The notes beneath the pieces were generated by a model. It searched no databases. It had not been told where the DNA came from and saw only the letters and a list, made by a program, of their open reading frames with translations. From contig KV835882.1 of NCBI GenBank assembly GCA_001838165.1, positions 27,477 to 91,476 on the forward strand: DNA of 64,000 nt, written 5' to 3'. The position numbers and the translations under genes are program-made. Positions 61,734-64,000 of this stretch are shown here, in pieces (the stretch's first letter is position 1; each line of letters starts with the position of its first letter). Source of the stretch: Actinomyces sp. HMSC035G02. GTDB taxonomy: Bacteria > Actinomycetota > Actinomycetes > Actinomycetales > Actinomycetaceae.

Positions 61734-62224
61734 TGCGACACCTCCCGACCCTGAGAATCCCAATCCACGAACCCGGGCAACGTCACCTCAAGATCCGCGA
61801 AGAAACCCATGATCATCGACATGGACGTCTCAAAGAAATTATCCAACTGAGCCTGCGTGAGCCCCGACATGACCACGACGTTGCACTCCGCGATCAGGCC
61901 GTACTGCGTGCCATCCTCGAGGGGAGCCAGGTACGCTTTCGGGCCCGTGCGCGTCGAATTGCAAGCCGCGACCTCGCGTGCGAGCTCGCCGAACTGCTCA
62001 GGCGTGCGCGCAATCCCGCGCCACTGAGCGCGCAACTGCAGGATCTGAGGGTTCGTCGCATTCCAGAAAAAAGCGGCGTTCGGCGTCAAATACGCCAGCT
62101 CGCCCTCGTTGTAGTCACCGAAACGCACGTCCCGGGAACGCAACAAATCCCGAATGCGATCGGTGCTGACAGGTGAAGATGCAGCCACTGACAACTCCCG
62201 CGTGAGACGTACAGAATCGGACAC
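61730..62224 (-). CDS. YbjN domain-containing protein 2
   Basis: About 164 aa; start uncertain (GTG 62224, or TTG 62275). TDRIRDLLRSRDVRFGDYNEGELAYLTPNAAFFWNAT ... LAPLEDGTQYGLIAECNVVVMSGLTQAQLDNFFETSM is the YbjN type-III-chaperone-like fold. TACAGT lies 4 nt before GTG 62224. It is the first gene of the YbjN-YbjN-helicase unit. Confidence 0.78.
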   Translation of the reverse strand: MSDSVRLTRELSVAASSPVSTDRIRDLLRSRDVRFGDYNEGELAYLTPNAAFFWNATNPQILQLRAQWRGIARTPEQFGELAREVAACNSTRTGPKAYLAPLEDGTQYGLIAECNVVVMSGLTQAQLDNFFETSMSMIMGFFADLEVTLPGFVDWDSQGREVSQ

Positions 62225-62449
62225 CCCCACTGTAACCGAGGCCTCTGTCCCGCGCGCGCCCACCTTGTCCGACAAGTCTTGACACGGAGCCTCCCGTCAC
62301 TCTTTGACGAGGTCAGGGCGGGTGCGCGGGACACCCACCCGCTGTGTGCTTGCCTTCGATTTACGAGAAAGCGGAACCAATACACGCGCCCGCGCCCCGC
62401 TCCACTACAGTGGATACGGAATACGGCATCGACACGAACGGAGGACACC

Positions 62450-63541
62450 ATGGACGACCCCAACGCCGCCCTGCCCTCCGACCCCACCGTCGACGAGTCC
62501 TACACCAAAGGCTCGCGCCCCGTGCGCCCCCGCAACCGTTCGGTGGCACCCGCCGACACCGCCGGCCGCTCCTCCCGAGCGGACAGCGCTCCCGTCACCC
62601 AGCGGCCCGCCCGAGGGCGCACCCCCGCACCCCAGGCCAACGGTGAGGCACCGGCGGGCGGGCCCCGGCCTCGTCGCCTCACCTCCGACTCCTGGTACCG
62701 GCGCAAGCTTGCCCGACGCCTCGGCGGCGTCGCCACCTGCCTGGCGTTGACGATGCTCATCAGCCACGTGGCGCTCTCGACCGCGCCCGGGCAGGTCCTC
62801 GACACGATCCTTATGGAGGGCACCATGCGCTCCGCGAGCCAGTACGAGGCCTTCTCCACCCTCATCACCGGCATCGTGTCCGTGCCCGTCATGGTCGTGG
62901 CCGGCGTCGTCGTTGCCCTCGTCGCCGCCGCGCGACGGCGGCCCACGCTCGCAGGGCGCGCCCTCGGGGCGGTCATCGGCGCCAACATTACGACGCAGAT
63001 CCTCAAGGACTACATCCTCACCCGCCCGAACCTGGGCGTCACGACGGGTGCCGGCAACTCCCTGCCCTCCGGGCACACCACCGTCGCCGTCACCCTGTCA
63101 CTGGCCCTCATCGTCGTCGCCCCGCAGTGGTTCCGCAGCCCGTCTGCGTGGATCGGCTGGGCGTGGACATCCCTCATGGGTGTGTCCGTCATGATGGAAG
63201 GCTGGCACCGGCCCTCCGACGTCATTACCGCCGCTCTCATCGCTGGGGCGTGGGCCCTCGCCCTGTCGCCCATCGAGCGACGTCCCCGGCACGGAGCGAA
63301 AGTCCAACGCGTCATGGTGTGGGTCAGCCTCGCACTCATCGTCATCGCGCTGCTGGCCACCGGCGCCGCCATGTGGGGCTTCAGCATGTCGGCCGCATCC
63401 CCCGGATCCGGCTACGGTTTCGAGGACTTCCTGCAGATCCGGCCCTGGCGTTCGCGCGTCCTCGGCGTCGCAGCCGTCGCGTGGGTGAGTGCCGTGTGCG
63501 GCCTCGTCATGCACGAGGTCGACCGCCTCGCGGGCGAGTAA
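62450..63541 (+). CDS. PAP2-family phosphatase, membrane
   Basis: 363 aa. GGAGG 5 nt before ATG 62450. A hydrophilic Pro/Arg/Ala-rich N-terminus of ~90 residues precedes six TM helices. Active-site motifs: KDYILTRPN (K-x6-RP), LPSGHTT (PSGH), MEGWHRPSDV (x-x-H-x3-D). It would dephosphorylate a lipid phosphate such as undecaprenyl-PP or PA at the outer face. Confidence 0.9.
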   Translation: MDDPNAALPSDPTVDESYTKGSRPVRPRNRSVAPADTAGRSSRADSAPVTQRPARGRTPAPQANGEAPAGGPRPRRLTSDSWYRRKLARRLGGVATCLALTMLISHVALSTAPGQVLDTILMEGTMRSASQYEAFSTLITGIVSVPVMVVAGVVVALVAAARRRPTLAGRALGAVIGANITTQILKDYILTRPNLGVTTGAGNSLPSGHTTVAVTLSLALIVVAPQWFRSPSAWIGWAWTSLMGVSVMMEGWHRPSDVITAALIAGAWALALSPIERRPRHGAKVQRVMVWVSLALIVIALLATGAAMWGFSMSAASPGSGYGFEDFLQIRPWRSRVLGVAAVAWVSAVCGLVMHEVDRLAGE

Positions 63542-64000
63542 TTCCTGCTGTTGTCGCTTGTTCCCCCGACAGATCTCCGGCCGCCGCGCGGCCTGCCCGC
63601 CCGCCCGCTCGCCGTCCGCGCTGCGAGCTTCGCTCGGCGCGTCGGCTCGAAGCCCGGCCAGGCCCCGCCACCGCCCACCGGCACCGCGGCAGGTCCTTCC
63701 GGTGCCCTCCACACCGGCGGTGTTTGCGCTGCGGGGTGTGGCCTGGTGCGTTGTCTTGAAGCCCGGCCAGGCCCCGCCACCGCACAGGTGTCGCGTCCAC
63801 ACCTCGCTGCCGCATTGCTGAGTCCACACCCAATTTCGCACGTAATTCCCCTGCGACTCTTTCAAACATTGAATTTAGATCGTTGGAATTGCAACGTTTT
63901 CGGACTTTGTTGAAACTTCGTCCAATCGAATTACGTGCGACTTTTCTGGGGGGGGGTTGCCCCACTGGGTCAAGTCCTGTGGAGTGGTGTAATCGTTTTG
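63542..64000. other. Gene-free end with direct repeats and palindromic element copy C
   Basis: A 26-bp exact direct repeat lies at 63649-63674 and 63758-63783 (starts GAAGCCCGGCCAGGCC). Copy C of the palindromic element is at 63833-63942, followed by a G-run (63949-63957). No convincing gene. Confidence 0.7.
63833..63942. repeat. MITE-like palindromic element, copy C
   Basis: About 110 bp. Left end ATTTCGCACGTAATT (63833-63847); right end complement at 63929-63940. The core holds CGTTGGAATTGCAACGTTTT. Confidence 0.88.

Noticed and set aside
63507-63965. 152-codon minus-strand frame at the window end
   Set aside because: It reads through palindromic element C and the 26-bp repeats; the product is a translated repeat.

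Overview
The window is high-GC actinobacterial chromosome. Gene content (WhiB, a GlxR-like Crp, Tad pilus genes, ESX/type VII-like proteins, DUF5926, a surface protease with choline-binding-type repeats) and many start codons sitting 6-7 nt after a TANNNT -10 box point to an Actinomycetaceae member of the Actinomyces/Schaalia kind. That assignment is inference; there is no rRNA here. About 57 protein genes and one tRNA are called.

Layout. 1-9278: the 3' end of a secreted subtilisin-like protease, an I9-like lipoprotein, a large flippase/pseudokinase membrane protein, DedA, a DUF6541-type membrane protein and pheA. 9279-9625: a gene-free repeat region. 9626-20597: lipid kinase, serS, a HAD phosphatase, a TetR-controlled module (esterase / TetR / FGGY sugar kinase, with two matching operators), DUF5926, and a GT2-DUF2079 pair. 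20657-23849: a copper module (copA, copZ, csoR) with CsoR boxes. 23996-33431: an accessory stretch rich in alpha/beta hydrolases paired with small helical proteins. Its core is a cassette (helical partner, DUF1023-type hydrolase, two lipoproteins) that looks like a type VII lipase effector with lipoprotein immunity; purB lies between this and a second such pair. 33462-39009: holin-like protein, hisC-type aminotransferase, YwiC, a bile-acid/sodium symporter, and three paralogous small lipoproteins with similar terminators.

39149-54137 keeps a backbone order known from other actinobacteria (M. tuberculosis Rv3683 to Rv3649): tRNA-Pro, metallophosphoesterase, class A PBP, WhiB, DUF4177, Crp, an alpha/beta hydrolase lacking its nucleophile, membrane proteins, HAD-IB, then the Tad operon (ssd/cpaE, tadA, a tadB-tadC fusion, DUF4244 pilin, two TadE-like genes). 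The DEAD/DEAH helicase normally next to this operon lies at 58546-61254. The space between holds a repeat-rich non-coding stretch and a three-gene ESX-like unit (helical protein, Gly/Ala-rich PPE-like protein, mycosin-like protease). Two YbjN-like genes and a PAP2 phosphatase close the window.

The most unusual signals are outside genes: a three-copy ~110-bp element with long terminal inverted repeats; two arrays of 20-bp units in opposed orientation; an 80-bp near-perfect hairpin element; an iterated ACGAGGCC word that forms inverted pairs after genes; TCCACAGGGG/DnaA-box pairs at operon heads; and one -10 box shared by two divergent, apparently leaderless genes.
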